Shown piece after piece: positions 25,629 through 33,908 of a DNA stretch of 43,745 bases. Position 1 is the first letter of the stretch; the number at the start of each line of letters is the position of its first letter. The translations under genes were made by a program, and so were the position numbers. The notes beneath the pieces were generated by a model that made no database searches, was not told the DNA's origin, and worked only from the letters and a program-made list of their open reading frames with translations. This DNA is from Hyphomicrobiales bacterium (GTDB lineage: Bacteria > Pseudomonadota > Alphaproteobacteria > Rhizobiales > NORP267), in assembly GCA_030688605.1 (NCBI GenBank), contig JAUYJB010000168.1, positions 1-43,745 on the forward strand, in the 5' to 3' direction.

Positions 25629-26657
25629 ATGCTCGAGACGACGGTCGCCGGAAGCCTGCCCAAGCCGGCCTGGCTGGCTGAGCCGGAGCGGCTGTGGGCG
25701 CCGTGGCGGATGCACGGCGAGGCTTTGCAGCGGGCCCAGCAGGACGCCGTCCTGGTCTGGCTCAAGGTGCAGGAGACGGCCGGCATCGACATCGTCTCGG
25801 ACGGCGAGCAGTTCCGGGTACATTTCGTGCACGGCTTCCTGGAGCATATCGACGGCATCGACTGGGAGCACAAGACCAAGATGGGCATCCGCGACAATCG
25901 CTATGTGGTCGACGTGCCGCAGGTGACCGGACCCGTCAGCCGGCCGCGCCCGGTGCATGTAGACGAGGTCCGCTTCAGCCGGGCTCATACCGGCCGCAAG
26001 CTGAAATTCACCCTGCCCGGGCCGATGACCATCTGCGACACCATCGCCGATGCCCACTACGGTCGGCGCGCCGACATGGCGATGGCCTTTGCCGAAATAT
26101 TGAACGCGGAAGCGAAGGAGCTGGCGGCGCTCGGCGTCGACCTCATCCAGTTCGACGAGCCGGCGTTCAACGTGTTCATGGACGACGTCAAGGACTGGGG
26201 AGTGGCCGCCCTTGAACGCGCCGCCGAGGGGCTTTCCTGCAAGAGCGCGGTGCATATCTGCTACGGCTACGGGATCGAAGAGAATCTGCGCTGGAAGGAG
26301 ACGCTGGGGGCGGAATGGCGGCAATATGAGGAGATTTTTCCGGCCCTCGATAAGAGCCGTATCGATCAGGTGTCGCTCGAATGCGCCGGCTCCAAGGTGC
26401 CGATGTCGCTGATGCGCCTGCTTAAGGACAAGGAAGTCATGGTCGGCGCGGTTGACGTTGCCACCAGCAAGGTGGAAACGCCGGAAGAGGTCGCCGCGAA
26501 TCTGCGCGCGGCGCTGGAGCATGTCGATGCGGCGCGCATCTATCCGTGCACCAATTGCGGCATGGCGCCGCTGCCGCGGGCGGTCGCCGAGGGCAAGCTC
26601 AGGAGCCTTGCCGCCGGCGCCGCGATGCTGCGCAAGGAGCTGGGTAAGGCGGGTTAG
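25629..26657 (+). CDS. Core-MetE methionine synthase (MesD-like)
   Basis: The 342-residue protein is a single TIM barrel matching the C-terminal half of cobalamin-independent methionine synthase. Zinc ligands are visible: H209 and C211 (AVHICYGYG), E251 and C310 (YPCTNCGMAPLPR). The block GSLPKPAWLAEPERLWAPW and the close spacing of DEPAFNVFMDDVKDWG recall MesD proteins, folate-independent methionine synthases that need a partner MesX (DUF1852). No DUF1852 gene lies in this window. The start ATG at 25629 is fixed by AAAGGA at 25616-25621. CAATAG/CTATTG inverted copies at 25526-25531, 25567-25572 and 25591-25596 occupy the upstream 100 bp. MesD versus another core-MetE subtype remains to be settled by phylogeny. 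Confidence 0.8.
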   Translation: MLETTVAGSLPKPAWLAEPERLWAPWRMHGEALQRAQQDAVLVWLKVQETAGIDIVSDGEQFRVHFVHGFLEHIDGIDWEHKTKMGIRDNRYVVDVPQVTGPVSRPRPVHVDEVRFSRAHTGRKLKFTLPGPMTICDTIADAHYGRRADMAMAFAEILNAEAKELAALGVDLIQFDEPAFNVFMDDVKDWGVAALERAAEGLSCKSAVHICYGYGIEENLRWKETLGAEWRQYEEIFPALDKSRIDQVSLECAGSKVPMSLMRLLKDKEVMVGAVDVATSKVETPEEVAANLRAALEHVDAARIYPCTNCGMAPLPRAVAEGKLRSLAAGAAMLRKELGKAG

Positions 26658-26729
26658 CGGCCACAGCATAGCCAGGATAAGAGGGTCTTGGCTCGTTGGT
26701 TTACGGAGCGGGATGCGTTATATGCGACT

Positions 26730-27014
26730 ATGATCCGGAGCTTTGCGGACGCTGAAACGGCCAGGATTTGGTCCGGGCAGCGCAGCCGCAAGTTGCCCTT
26801 TGACATTCAGCGCGTGGCGCTGCGCAAACTCAGGATGCTGAACCAGGCGCGTATCCTGGAGGATCTTCGTATTCCGCCGGGAAATCGGTTGGGAGCGCTC
26901 AAGCGCGGTCGCGCCGGCCAGCACAGCATCCGGATCAACGATCAATGGCGTATTTGCTTTCGATGGCATGACGGAGAAGCGAGCGATGTCGAAATCGTCG
27001 ACTATCATGAGTGA
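26730..27014 (+). CDS. RelE/HigB-type toxin
   Basis: The 94-residue protein resembles HigB toxins of the RelE superfamily: MIRSFADAETARIWSG at the start, KLPFDIQRVALRKLRML, IPPGNRLGALKRGRAGQHSIRINDQWRICFRW near the end and VEIVDYH at the C-terminus. Family members cleave mRNA on the ribosome. The frame is open to 26688 (TTG), but the family start is the ATG at 26730. The stop overlaps the antitoxin gene by 8 nt. The toxin precedes the antitoxin, as is usual for higBA. The GC content is lower than that of the neighbours, so recent acquisition is possible. Confidence 0.88.
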   Translation: MIRSFADAETARIWSGQRSRKLPFDIQRVALRKLRMLNQARILEDLRIPPGNRLGALKRGRAGQHSIRINDQWRICFRWHDGEASDVEIVDYHE

Positions 27015-27483
27015 CGGCGAGCCGCTGGCGAACCCGCACCCGGGTGAAATCTTGCTGGAGGAATTCTTGAAGCCCATGGGGCTGAGCCAGAAGGCGCTTG
27101 CCCGGGCGATCCAAGTGCCGCCTCGGCGTATCAACGAAATTGTGCACGGCAAACGGGCCGTCACTGAAGACACTGACCTTCGACTCGCGCGCTATTTTGG
27201 CCTCTCGGAGGGCTTCTTCTTGGGGCTGCAGTCCGACTACGACCTCATGCGGCGGCGAGTCATCAAGGCTGATATACGAGAGGGGGGGAGACACGCCGGC
27301 GGTGGCAAATTCGAGATCCTGAGACAGAAAGATGGGCAGTTCTATTTCGTTCTGAAGGCAGCGAACGGCGAAATCATTGCACGGTCCGAGGCATATAGAG
27401 GCAAGTCGGGCTGCATGAACGGCATCGATTCGATCAAGAAAAATGCCATCGACGCTCCGGTGATCGACCTGAGCGCGGCTTGA
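27007..27483 (+). CDS. HigA-type antitoxin fused to a DUF1508 (YegP) domain
   Basis: The 158-residue protein has a HigA/XRE helix-turn-helix (residues about 8-85): NPHPGEILLEEFLKPMG, LSQKALARAIQVPPRRINEIV, HGKRAVTEDTDLRLARYFG. Instead of ending, it continues through IREGGRHAGG into a complete DUF1508 unit: GKFEILRQKDGQFYFVLKA, NGEIIARSEAY, CMNGIDSIKKNA. Ordinary HigA proteins are about 100 residues. The junction lies on a G7 tract at 27282-27288. With one G fewer, the protein would stop after about 104 residues, close to normal HigA. The start at 27007 overlaps the toxin stop; upstream ATGs at 26989 and 26968 are less likely. The DUF1508 role is unknown. Confidence 0.85.
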   Translation: MSDGEPLANPHPGEILLEEFLKPMGLSQKALARAIQVPPRRINEIVHGKRAVTEDTDLRLARYFGLSEGFFLGLQSDYDLMRRRVIKADIREGGRHAGGGKFEILRQKDGQFYFVLKAANGEIIARSEAYRGKSGCMNGIDSIKKNAIDAPVIDLSAA

Positions 27484-27614
27484 TCGAGAGGGCACGGATC
27501 ATCAAGCATATGCGCTGACCGGTTGGGCCAGCGATATCCGAATGAGCCAAAGGCCACTCGAAAGTTGATCAAGGGCCGCTCTCTTGCATCCAGATGAGGA
27601 GCCCGCCGGGACGC

Positions 27615-28880
27615 TCACTGCTTGTGATTTTCCGCCCACTGGTGCGCCAGCTGATTCGCCCTTTCGACTTCCTCGGCCGTTAGCATGCGCGCAAAAATGT
27701 CACGTGCCGCGACGGCGTCGGGGTTCCCGCTCGATGCGGCCAGGTTGAACCACATGTGCGCCAGGACAGGGTCCCGCGGGACGCCCCGGCCCTTGACGTG
27801 GACGAGGGCAAGGTTGCGCTGGGCCTGGGCGTTGCCCTGCTCGGCGGCCCTGGTCCACCATTTCACCGCCTCTTCGTAGTCTTGCCGGATGCCCCGGCCG
27901 GTGCTGTACATGTTGCCGAGATTGGATTGGGCGCCGGCGAGGCCCTGCTCGGCGGCCTTGCGGTACCATTTCACCGCCTCGGAGTCGTCCTGCTGGACGC
28001 CCCGGCCATTGGCGAACATGAAGGCGATGTTGTACTGGGCTTGGGCGTCGCCCCGCGCGGCCCCTTTTTCATACCATTTCATCGCCTCCGCATAGTCGCG
28101 CCGGACGCCGTGACCGCCGCTGTAAATGTCGCCCAGATAGAGCAGTGCGCCGGTGTCGCCCTGTTCGGCGGCCATGCCGTACCAATTCACCGCCTCGGCA
28201 AAATCCTGCGCCACGCCCTCACCGTTGGCGTAAATGAAGCCGAGGAGGAGCTGGGCTTGAACATCGCCCAGCGCGGCGGCCCTGCGCCACCACCCCACCG
28301 CTGCGGCATAGTCCTTCGGCCCGCCGCGGCCGACGGCATACATGGAGCCTAGAAAGAGCTGGGCTTGGGCATAGTTCCGGTCAGCGGCCCTGCGAAACCA
28401 CCTGCGCGCCTCCGCAAAGTCCTGGGGCACGCCCTGGCCCGTATTGTACATGTGGCCGAGGGTGAACTGGGCGCTGGCGTTTCCCTGATCGGCGGCCTTG
28501 CGGAACCACTTCAGCGCCTCCAAGCCATCCTGCGGCACGCCCTTGCCGTTGAAATAGATGACGCCGAGCGCGTATTGGGCGGCGTCCACGCCTTGTTCGG
28601 CGGCGAGACGATACCATTTTGCCGCCTCGGCGGGGTTTCGGGGCACGCCCTGGCCGTTGTCGTACATCAGGCCGATGCCGTGCTGGGCCATGGCGACGCC
28701 CTGCTCGGCCAGCGGACGCAGGAGCCGCATCGCGCTTTCATATTCGCCACGCCCATAGGCTGAGGCCCCGTCTTCTAACGGTCCGGCAAGGGCGGTTCCC
28801 GCAAGGTCCGCCGCCATGAGGCACGCGGCCAGCGCCGCGCCAAGCATCGAGAACAGACCTTTGCGGCGTTTGCTGGTCAT
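27615..28880 (-). CDS. Exported SEL1-repeat protein
   Basis: The 421-residue protein has a signal peptide (SMLGAALAACLMAADLAGTALA) and about nine SEL1-like repeats of 36 residues, each with an AxxxAQ..LG.MY..G.GV..D..EA..W...AA pattern. A C-terminal capping block (HMWFNLAASSGNPDAVAARD, then EVERANQLAHQW) is typical of alphaproteobacterial family members. SEL1 proteins act as scaffolds in the periplasm; the partner is unknown. The ATG at 28880 overlaps the TGA of the decayed paralogue upstream (ATGA). The repeats are strongly similar to each other at the DNA level. Confidence 0.9.
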   Translation of the reverse strand: MTSKRRKGLFSMLGAALAACLMAADLAGTALAGPLEDGASAYGRGEYESAMRLLRPLAEQGVAMAQHGIGLMYDNGQGVPRNPAEAAKWYRLAAEQGVDAAQYALGVIYFNGKGVPQDGLEALKWFRKAADQGNASAQFTLGHMYNTGQGVPQDFAEARRWFRRAADRNYAQAQLFLGSMYAVGRGGPKDYAAAVGWWRRAAALGDVQAQLLLGFIYANGEGVAQDFAEAVNWYGMAAEQGDTGALLYLGDIYSGGHGVRRDYAEAMKWYEKGAARGDAQAQYNIAFMFANGRGVQQDDSEAVKWYRKAAEQGLAGAQSNLGNMYSTGRGIRQDYEEAVKWWTRAAEQGNAQAQRNLALVHVKGRGVPRDPVLAHMWFNLAASSGNPDAVAARDIFARMLTAEEVERANQLAHQWAENHKQ

Positions 28881-29217
28881 CCGGGCATCCACTGGTGTGC
28901 GGGCTTCTGCGCCTCGGCCGTCCGAGCGGGCGCTGTCTTGGCGGCTTCGAGGTCGCGCTTCTTGCTCGCCGTGTCGCGCAACTCCTGTTCCGAAGCCGGG
29001 ACGCAACCGGCGGCGGGGTTGAACCATTTGTACGCTTGCACATCGCCCTGCGGCACCCTCTGCCGAGGGCGTACAAGACGCCAAGGTCGAATCCGACCAC
29101 GGCGCCGCTCTGACCGGCCAGCAGTCGGGGGAGCCGCAAAGCGGCAGCATGGTGGCCACACCCATGGGCTGCCTCCGCATCCTCGAGCGGCCCTGCGACG
29201 GCAGTTCCGCCTGCCAT
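28877..29217 (-). pseudogene. Decayed short SEL1-repeat paralogue, frameshifted
   Basis: Read on the minus strand from 29217, one frame gives AVAGPLEDAEAAHGCGHH and GAVVGFDLGVLYALGRG, a single SEL1 unit. Just after this, at about 29056-29061, the similarity jumps to another frame: VPQGDVQAYKWFN, then ELRDTASKKRDLEAAK and a family-type end in AHQWMPG with TGA at 28877-28879. Restoring one G in a GGG run would join them into a short SEL1 protein with C-terminal cap. No clear signal peptide remains. The stop overlaps the ATG of the intact SEL1 gene, so both were probably coupled. A sequencing error is the alternative. Confidence 0.65.
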
Positions 29218-29476
29218 GATGTCAGCAGCCCCTCGGAAAAATTAATCGCACAAGTCAGCGCGTGATGCCAGTCCCCTGCCGGCTGTTTTCTGGCCCGCCA
29301 AGTAATTTGCAGTGAAATGTGACCGCCGCCGGCAAGACAAGAATTCGGTCAAGTGGTGGGTGTCCTTGCAGGCCCCGGCCAGACTGGCGAGCGTGATATC
29401 ATTTGGCAAAGGGTGTCTGCTTTACGTTGCCCGGTGGACGGGGAAACGCTCCACCTTCCCTGACTATTGAGAGCGT

Positions 29477-29553
29477 TGGCGTCCCCGGCAGGATTCGAAC
29501 CTGCGACCCTCAGATTAGGAATCTGATGCTCTATCCTGCTGAGCTACGGGGAC
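29477..29553 (-). tRNA. tRNA-Arg (anticodon CCT)
   Basis: The complement of this stretch folds as a class I tRNA. The acceptor stem is GTCCCCG with CGGGGAC, the discriminator is G and CCA is encoded. The D arm is GCTCAGCAGGATAGAGC. The anticodon stem TCAGA/TCTGA holds loop TTCCTAA with anticodon CCT, reading AGG. The T arm is GCAGGTTCGAATCCTGC. Its 3' side faces the SEL1 genes; no second copy of its 3' end was seen. Confidence 0.97.
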
Positions 29554-29633
29554 ATTCGTTTTGCCCTTTAGCATGATTGGCAGCTAGCGCGCAGCCCGTT
29601 TTCAATCGCGCCACCCCGCCCTAGACTGACCCC

Positions 29634-30446
29634 ATGACCGACCGCTCTTACGTTCGCGCCGTCCTGCTGGCGGGCTTTCTGGTTCACGCGCCGGCCGCCG
29701 CGCTTGCCGCGGAAGATGACTGCCCGCCCGGCGCGGCGCACACGGCGGCAGGGAAGGTCGCTTTGCTCGGCGAAGGCGGCATGCTTATTCTCGAGGACGG
29801 GCAGCAGGTCCGCCTGTCGGCTATCGCGGTGCCGGCGGGCGAGAGTACATACGGCGAAGAGGCCCGCGCGGGACTGGAAAGGCTGCTGCTCGGCCGCGCC
29901 GTCGCGCTTGCCCATGTCGGCAGCCCGGACCGCTATGCCCGCCTGCCGGCCCACGTCCATGTCGGCCAGGGCGACGACAGGGTCTGGGTGCAGGAATGGC
30001 TGATCGCTCGAGGGCTTGCACGGGTCCAATCGTTCGAGGACAACCGCGCCTGCGCAAGTCGGCTGCTTGCGCGCGAAGACGCCGCCCGCGGGGCCCGGCT
30101 CGGCCTGTGGGCAAGCCCGCACTTTGCGGTGCGCGCGGCCGGCGAGCCGGAGGCATTGCGCCGTTTCCTCGATACGTTCCAGCTCGTCGAGGGCGAGGTG
30201 ATCTCGGTAGGTGCGGCGGGCCGGCGGGTCTATCTGAATTTCGGCCGCCGCTGGAAGACGGACTTCACCGGCGTCATTGCGGCCAACGATCTCGACATGT
30301 TCGCCGCCGCCGGCATCCTGCCGTTGAAGCTGCCCAACCGGCGGGTGCGGCTCAGGGGCTGGATTTTGGAGCAGGATGGACCGATGATGGTGCTCGACCA
30401 CCCCGAGCAGATCGAGTTGATCGACGATGGCGATAAGCACGATTGA
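29634..30446 (+). CDS. Exported thermonuclease-fold (SNase-like) protein
   Basis: The 270-residue protein has a signal peptide (AVLLAGFLVHAPAAALA) and an SNase-like OB domain. Recognisable parts are GKVALLGEGGMLILEDGQQVRLSAIAVP, then YGEEARAGLERLLLGR, DRYARLPAHV and EWLIARGLARV. An Arg at the first catalytic position (VRLSAI) and one in DRYAR are present, but no Glu stands clearly at the usual DTPE position, so nuclease activity is doubtful. The C-terminal 90 residues (LVEGEVISVGAAGRRVYLNFG) form a second OB-like region. It overlaps the M48 protease gene by 20 bp. Confidence 0.8.
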   Translation: MTDRSYVRAVLLAGFLVHAPAAALAAEDDCPPGAAHTAAGKVALLGEGGMLILEDGQQVRLSAIAVPAGESTYGEEARAGLERLLLGRAVALAHVGSPDRYARLPAHVHVGQGDDRVWVQEWLIARGLARVQSFEDNRACASRLLAREDAARGARLGLWASPHFAVRAAGEPEALRRFLDTFQLVEGEVISVGAAGRRVYLNFGRRWKTDFTGVIAANDLDMFAAAGILPLKLPNRRVRLRGWILEQDGPMMVLDHPEQIELIDDGDKHD

Positions 30447-31896
30447 GACGCGGTTGCGCCGCCGCCGGCTGGGGCTGATGGCCGTTTGGCTGGCCCTGCT
30501 TGTCGCCGGCTGCTCGGTCGACGGCAGGCTCGGCGACGGCCTCGGAAGGCTGATGAGCGAGACCGAGGAGGTCGAGCTCAGCGCCAAGGAGCACCCGAAG
30601 ATCATCGGCGCATTCGGTGGCGTCTACGTCAACCCGGTGCTGCAATCGGGGCTGGAAAGCATCGTCAACCGGCTCGGTCGCGCCTCCGAGCGGCCGGACA
30701 TCACCTATCAGGTGACGGTGCTCAATTCCCCCAACATCAACGCCTTCGCGCTGCCCGGCGGTTATCTCTACGTCACCCGCGGCATGCTTGCCCTGGCCAG
30801 CGATGCCGACGAGCTCGCCGCGGTGCTGGCGCACGAAATGGGCCACGTGTCGGCCCGCCACGCCGCCAAGCGCCAGAGCGAGGCGCTGCGGGCGGTATTT
30901 CTCGGACGCATCAGCCACGTGCTGCGCGATCCGGCGGCCATCGGCCAGGCGCTGCGCGGCAGTGAGTCCATGCTCGCCAGCTTCTCGCGCAACCAGGAGC
31001 TGGAAGCCGACGAGATCGGCGTCGAGACTGCGGTCAGGGCGGGATTCGACCCATACGGAGCGGCAAGCTTCCTGGAAGCGATGAGCCGGGACAGCGATGA
31101 GCGCGCGCAAGCTCTCGGCCAGGAGCGGGACGCGCACCGGCCGACTCTTGCTTCCTCGCATCCGGCGACGCCGGAGCGCATCCGCCGCGTCATGGAACTC
31201 GCCGGCAATCTCGGATTCGCGCCGGGCAAGCGGACCCGCGAGCGCAGCGCCTATTTCGACATGATCGATGGCGTTCTTTATGGCGAGGATCCGGCGGAAG
31301 GCTATGTGCGCGGCCGCAGATTCCTGCATCCGACGCAGATGTTCACCTTCGCGGTGCCCGAGGGCTTCAGCCTGCAGAACAGCCACGAAGCGGTCTTTGC
31401 CGTCGGCGGCAACGACGCGGCGCTGCGCTTCGACGGTATCGAGGTTGCCGCCGACCAATCCCTGGAGGATTACGTCGCCGCGGTGTGGGCGCGCGGCACC
31501 GACGTCGGCCAACTGCGCAGCGAATCGATCAACGGCATTCCGGTGGCGTTCGGCGAGGCGGTCCATGAGGGCTGGCAGTACCGATTGGCGGCGGTCCGCC
31601 TGACCCCGCAACGCGTCTACCGCTTCCTGTTCGCCGCGCGCGAGATCGACGCCGAGGGCGAGCGCGATTTCGAGCGCATCGTCGGCAGCCTGCGCACCTT
31701 GAGCGAACGGGAGGTGACCGCCCTGAAACCGCTGAAGCTGCGCATCGTCACCGTGCGCCCCGGCGAGACCGTACGCTCGCTCGCCCGCCGCATGGCCGAT
31801 AGCGGTGATCGCGAGGAGCGCTTCCGGATCATCAACGGGCTTGCCCCGGGCGAGGAGGTGCGCGCCGGCCAAGAGATCAAGCTGATCGGGGAATAG
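30427..31896 (+). CDS. M48-family metalloprotease lipoprotein with C-terminal LysM-like region
   Basis: The 489-residue protein has a lipoprotein signal (LMAVWLALLVAGC, lipidated C29). The M48 protease domain carries HEMGH at residues 136-140 and the third zinc ligand in ELEAD (E193). The C-terminus (LRIVTVRPGETVRSLARRM, then FRIINGLAPGEEV) resembles a LysM unit for peptidoglycan binding. Related periplasmic proteases (BepA/LoiP type) help quality control of outer-membrane proteins. Cellular location is inferred from the lipobox. The start overlaps the preceding nuclease-fold gene, suggesting one transcript. Confidence 0.9.
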   Translation: MAISTIETRLRRRRLGLMAVWLALLVAGCSVDGRLGDGLGRLMSETEEVELSAKEHPKIIGAFGGVYVNPVLQSGLESIVNRLGRASERPDITYQVTVLNSPNINAFALPGGYLYVTRGMLALASDADELAAVLAHEMGHVSARHAAKRQSEALRAVFLGRISHVLRDPAAIGQALRGSESMLASFSRNQELEADEIGVETAVRAGFDPYGAASFLEAMSRDSDERAQALGQERDAHRPTLASSHPATPERIRRVMELAGNLGFAPGKRTRERSAYFDMIDGVLYGEDPAEGYVRGRRFLHPTQMFTFAVPEGFSLQNSHEAVFAVGGNDAALRFDGIEVAADQSLEDYVAAVWARGTDVGQLRSESINGIPVAFGEAVHEGWQYRLAAVRLTPQRVYRFLFAAREIDAEGERDFERIVGSLRTLSEREVTALKPLKLRIVTVRPGETVRSLARRMADSGDREERFRIINGLAPGEEVRAGQEIKLIGE

Positions 31897-31933
31897 CCGG
31901 GGAACTCATGAATGAAGAAGCCCGGCCAACAGA

Positions 31934-31978
31934 GCGCGGTCAGCAAAAGTGGGGACCGGTTCTTGCCTCCGACCGCGC
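31934..31978. repeat. Intergenic palindromic repeat
   Basis: GCGCGGTC at 31934-31941 and GACCGCGC at 31971-31978 form an 8-bp stem. The interior contains AAAAGTGGGGACCGGTTCTTG, a string I recall as part of a repeat widely spread between genes of Rhizobiales. It lies in the gap between the M48 gene and the carD stop. It has no T-run, so it is not a classical terminator, though it sits between convergent genes. Confidence 0.6.
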
Positions 31979-32079
31979 CCTAGCTTTTAATGTGGCGCGC
32001 GGTCCGGGCGGCTGACCGGCAACCCCTCAGCCTGATTGCGCGCCGGCCGGGCTCCGGAAATTTGCTGCGGAAGGGTGGG

Positions 32080-32655
32080 TCAGGCGGCTTCGACCTGCTT
32101 TTCGGCCTCGTCCTGGACCGCCCTGGTACGCTTCGGAGACTTTGTGAGGATTTCCTCGATCAACGGCACCGCCTCGCTCTCGAGGATCTTGCGCACCGTG
32201 GCGACTTCGCGCGCCATACGGTCCAGAGCCGCCTCGTAAAGCTGGCGCTCGCTGTAAGACTGCTCCGGCTGGCTTTCGAGCCGGTGCAGATCGCGAACCA
32301 CCTCGGCGATGGCGATCAAGTCGCCGGAATTGATCTTCGCCTCATATTCCTGGGCCCGCCGGCTCCACATGGTGCGCTTGACGCGCGCGCGGCCCTTAAG
32401 CGTATCGAGCGCCTTCTGAACGGTCGCCGCCTCTGAAAGCTTGCGCATTCCGACGCTTTGGATTTTCGCGGTCGGCACCCGCAGGGTCATCTTGTCCTTT
32501 TCGAAACTGATCACGAACAGCTCGAGCTTGGCGCCAGCGACCTCCTGCTCCTCAATCTCGACGATCTGCCCGACGCCATGCGCCGGATAGACGACATACT
32601 CGTTTGTCCGGAAACCCGACCGCTGATGAACCGGCTTCCTCTTCTCAGTTGCCAT
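32080..32655 (-). CDS. carD: CarD-family transcriptional regulator
   Basis: The 191-residue protein begins with the RNA-polymerase-interacting domain (FRTNEYVVYPAHGVGQIVEIEEQEVAG, then ELFVISFEKDKMTLRVP), followed by a helical DNA-binding part (KRTMWSRRAQEYEAKINSGDLIAIAEVVRDLHR). CarD binds the RNA polymerase beta subunit and stabilises open promoter complexes. The start at 32655 (MATEKRKPVHQRSGF) fits alphaproteobacterial homologues; the frame is open to 32757. A lysine/acid-rich tail ends the protein. The fdxA gene lies 452 bp upstream on the same strand, an order I recall from many Rhizobiales genomes. Confidence 0.93.
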   Translation of the reverse strand: MATEKRKPVHQRSGFRTNEYVVYPAHGVGQIVEIEEQEVAGAKLELFVISFEKDKMTLRVPTAKIQSVGMRKLSEAATVQKALDTLKGRARVKRTMWSRRAQEYEAKINSGDLIAIAEVVRDLHRLESQPEQSYSERQLYEAALDRMAREVATVRKILESEAVPLIEEILTKSPKRTRAVQDEAEKQVEAA

Positions 32656-33107
32656 ACGCTTGTCTCTACTCCTATGCATTCGCGATCCGCGCCCTTTCGC
32701 GAGGATCGAGTTGACGATGGAGCCCCGGCGCGCCGCGCGCCCTAGCTTCGCTTCCATCGCGACACGGTCGATTTGTCAGGCCGTAAATGCCCTTTCAAGC
32801 GCTCGCCGCATCAAGACGCCCGACAAGATGCCGGGGCGTGTTCGTGCCGCATCCGCCTTCGACGCAAATACCCCCCTTTGCCAGACATTCCTTCATGCCG
32901 GCAGTTGCCCAGCCCTCTAGCCATAAAAAATCCGCCATCATCCGCGGCGGGATTGCATGCGCTGAGGCCTTAATCGACGCATTTTCTTATATAGCACAAA
33001 AAAGCGCCGATTTGAAGCCGTTTGCGCACCCGACAACGAAAAAAGCCAATTTTCGCGCGGTCTTGCCGCAGTGCAGCAAGGAAATCGGGGGGATCAATAC
33101 CGGCTTT
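32656..33107. other. 452-bp intergenic region between carD and fdxA
   Basis: No coding gene could be supported here. It contains an AT-rich stretch with TTCTTATATAGC near 32981-32992, a plausible promoter element for carD, and short T-runs on the minus strand (near 33000 and 33040) that could end fdxA transcription. At 33063-33079, TTGCCGCAGTGCAGCAA shares the 12-mer GCAGTGCAGCAA with the palindrome upstream of ccr. Confidence 0.5.
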
Positions 33108-33446
33108 TTAATCGCCCTCGCCGGGCTCTTTGGAGAAATATTTGTCGAATTTGCCCTCTTCGCCGTCATGCTCCTCGGCATCCTCGGGCTGTTCTTTCTT
33201 GGCGGTGATGTTGGGCCACTTTTCGGACAATTCGGCGTTCAGCTTCAGCCACTTCTCCAAGTCCGGCTCGGTATCCGGCTTGATCGCCTCCGCGGGGCAT
33301 TCCGGCTCGCACACGCCGCAATCGATGCATTCGTCCGGATGGATGACGAGCATGACCTCGCCCTCGTAGAAGCAATCCACCGGACAGACCTCGACACAGT
33401 CGGTGTATTTGCACTTGATGCAGTTCTCGGTGACGACATAGGTCAT
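33108..33446 (-). CDS. fdxA: Seven-iron ferredoxin FdxA
   Basis: The 112-residue protein has nine cysteines in the FdxA pattern: C9, C12, C17, C21, C25, C40, C43, C46 and C50 ([19 protein letters not shown], then [16 protein letters not shown]). In this family, C9, C17 and C50 hold a [3Fe-4S] cluster and C21, C40, C43 and C46 a [4Fe-4S] cluster. The C-terminal tail is long and acidic, common in alphaproteobacterial FdxA. The start is MTYVVTENC at 33446; the frame is open to 33497. Its redox partner is unknown. It sits between carD and the S4 protein gene. Confidence 0.95.
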   Translation of the reverse strand: MTYVVTENCIKCKYTDCVEVCPVDCFYEGEVMLVIHPDECIDCGVCEPECPAEAIKPDTEPDLEKWLKLNAELSEKWPNITAKKEQPEDAEEHDGEEGKFDKYFSKEPGEGD

Positions 33447-33908
33447 GGCACACTCCGGATTATGTGCTGCGCAGCGGCCGGACGCCGCGGCACTCAATGG
33501 CCGGCTCGACTGCTATACGAAACGGCGGTGGTGCGCAACCGCCTGCGGCAAGGTGCGGCGCCGCGTCTCGCCGCCATCTCCGGCGTTGAGGAAAGCGATC
33601 ACCCGGGCTTCGTCGACGGTCACTCGGCGCGTCATCTTCAGCCCTGGTTCCGGCGCTTCCTTCATTGCGGCAACCGTCGATCCCTGCACCGTACCAATCG
33701 TTTGGCAGTTCCTGTCATTTTTGTAACACAAAAAATCCACTCTCGTGTCTAGAAATGTATCATATCATCTGGCCGCCGGAACACTCCGATTTCTGCGCGG
33801 CCGGCGCAAGATCATCATAGAGGCATCATAGAGTCATCGCGCTTCCGCCGATTTCGTTGCCACTCCATGCGGGCTCGGCGTGCTTTCGAACGGATGCGAA
33901 TGCCTGAT
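33447..33908. other. 462-bp region between fdxA and the S4 protein gene
   Basis: No convincing gene is seen. On the minus strand, 33513-33740 is open for 75 codons from an ATG. Its second half has high third-position GC (MTRRVTVDEARVIAFLNAGD), so a small unknown protein is possible but unproven. The region also has an AT-rich stretch around 33715-33770 suited to a promoter, and the 10-mer CATCATAGAG twice at 33813-33822 and 33824-33833. Confidence 0.4.

Noticed and set aside
27756-28352. Plus-strand frame opposite the SEL1 repeats with its own repeated pattern
   Set aside because: The pattern reflects the complementary SEL1 repeats at the DNA level.
29477-29553. tRNA-Arg as the attachment site of an island holding the SEL1 and HigBA-like genes
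   Set aside because: No integrase gene and no second copy of the tRNA 3' end were found in the window.
33513-33740. 75-codon minus-strand frame upstream of the S4-fdxA gap
   Set aside because: Codon use is mixed and there is no recognised family or clear ribosome binding site, so it is only mentioned in the intergenic entry.
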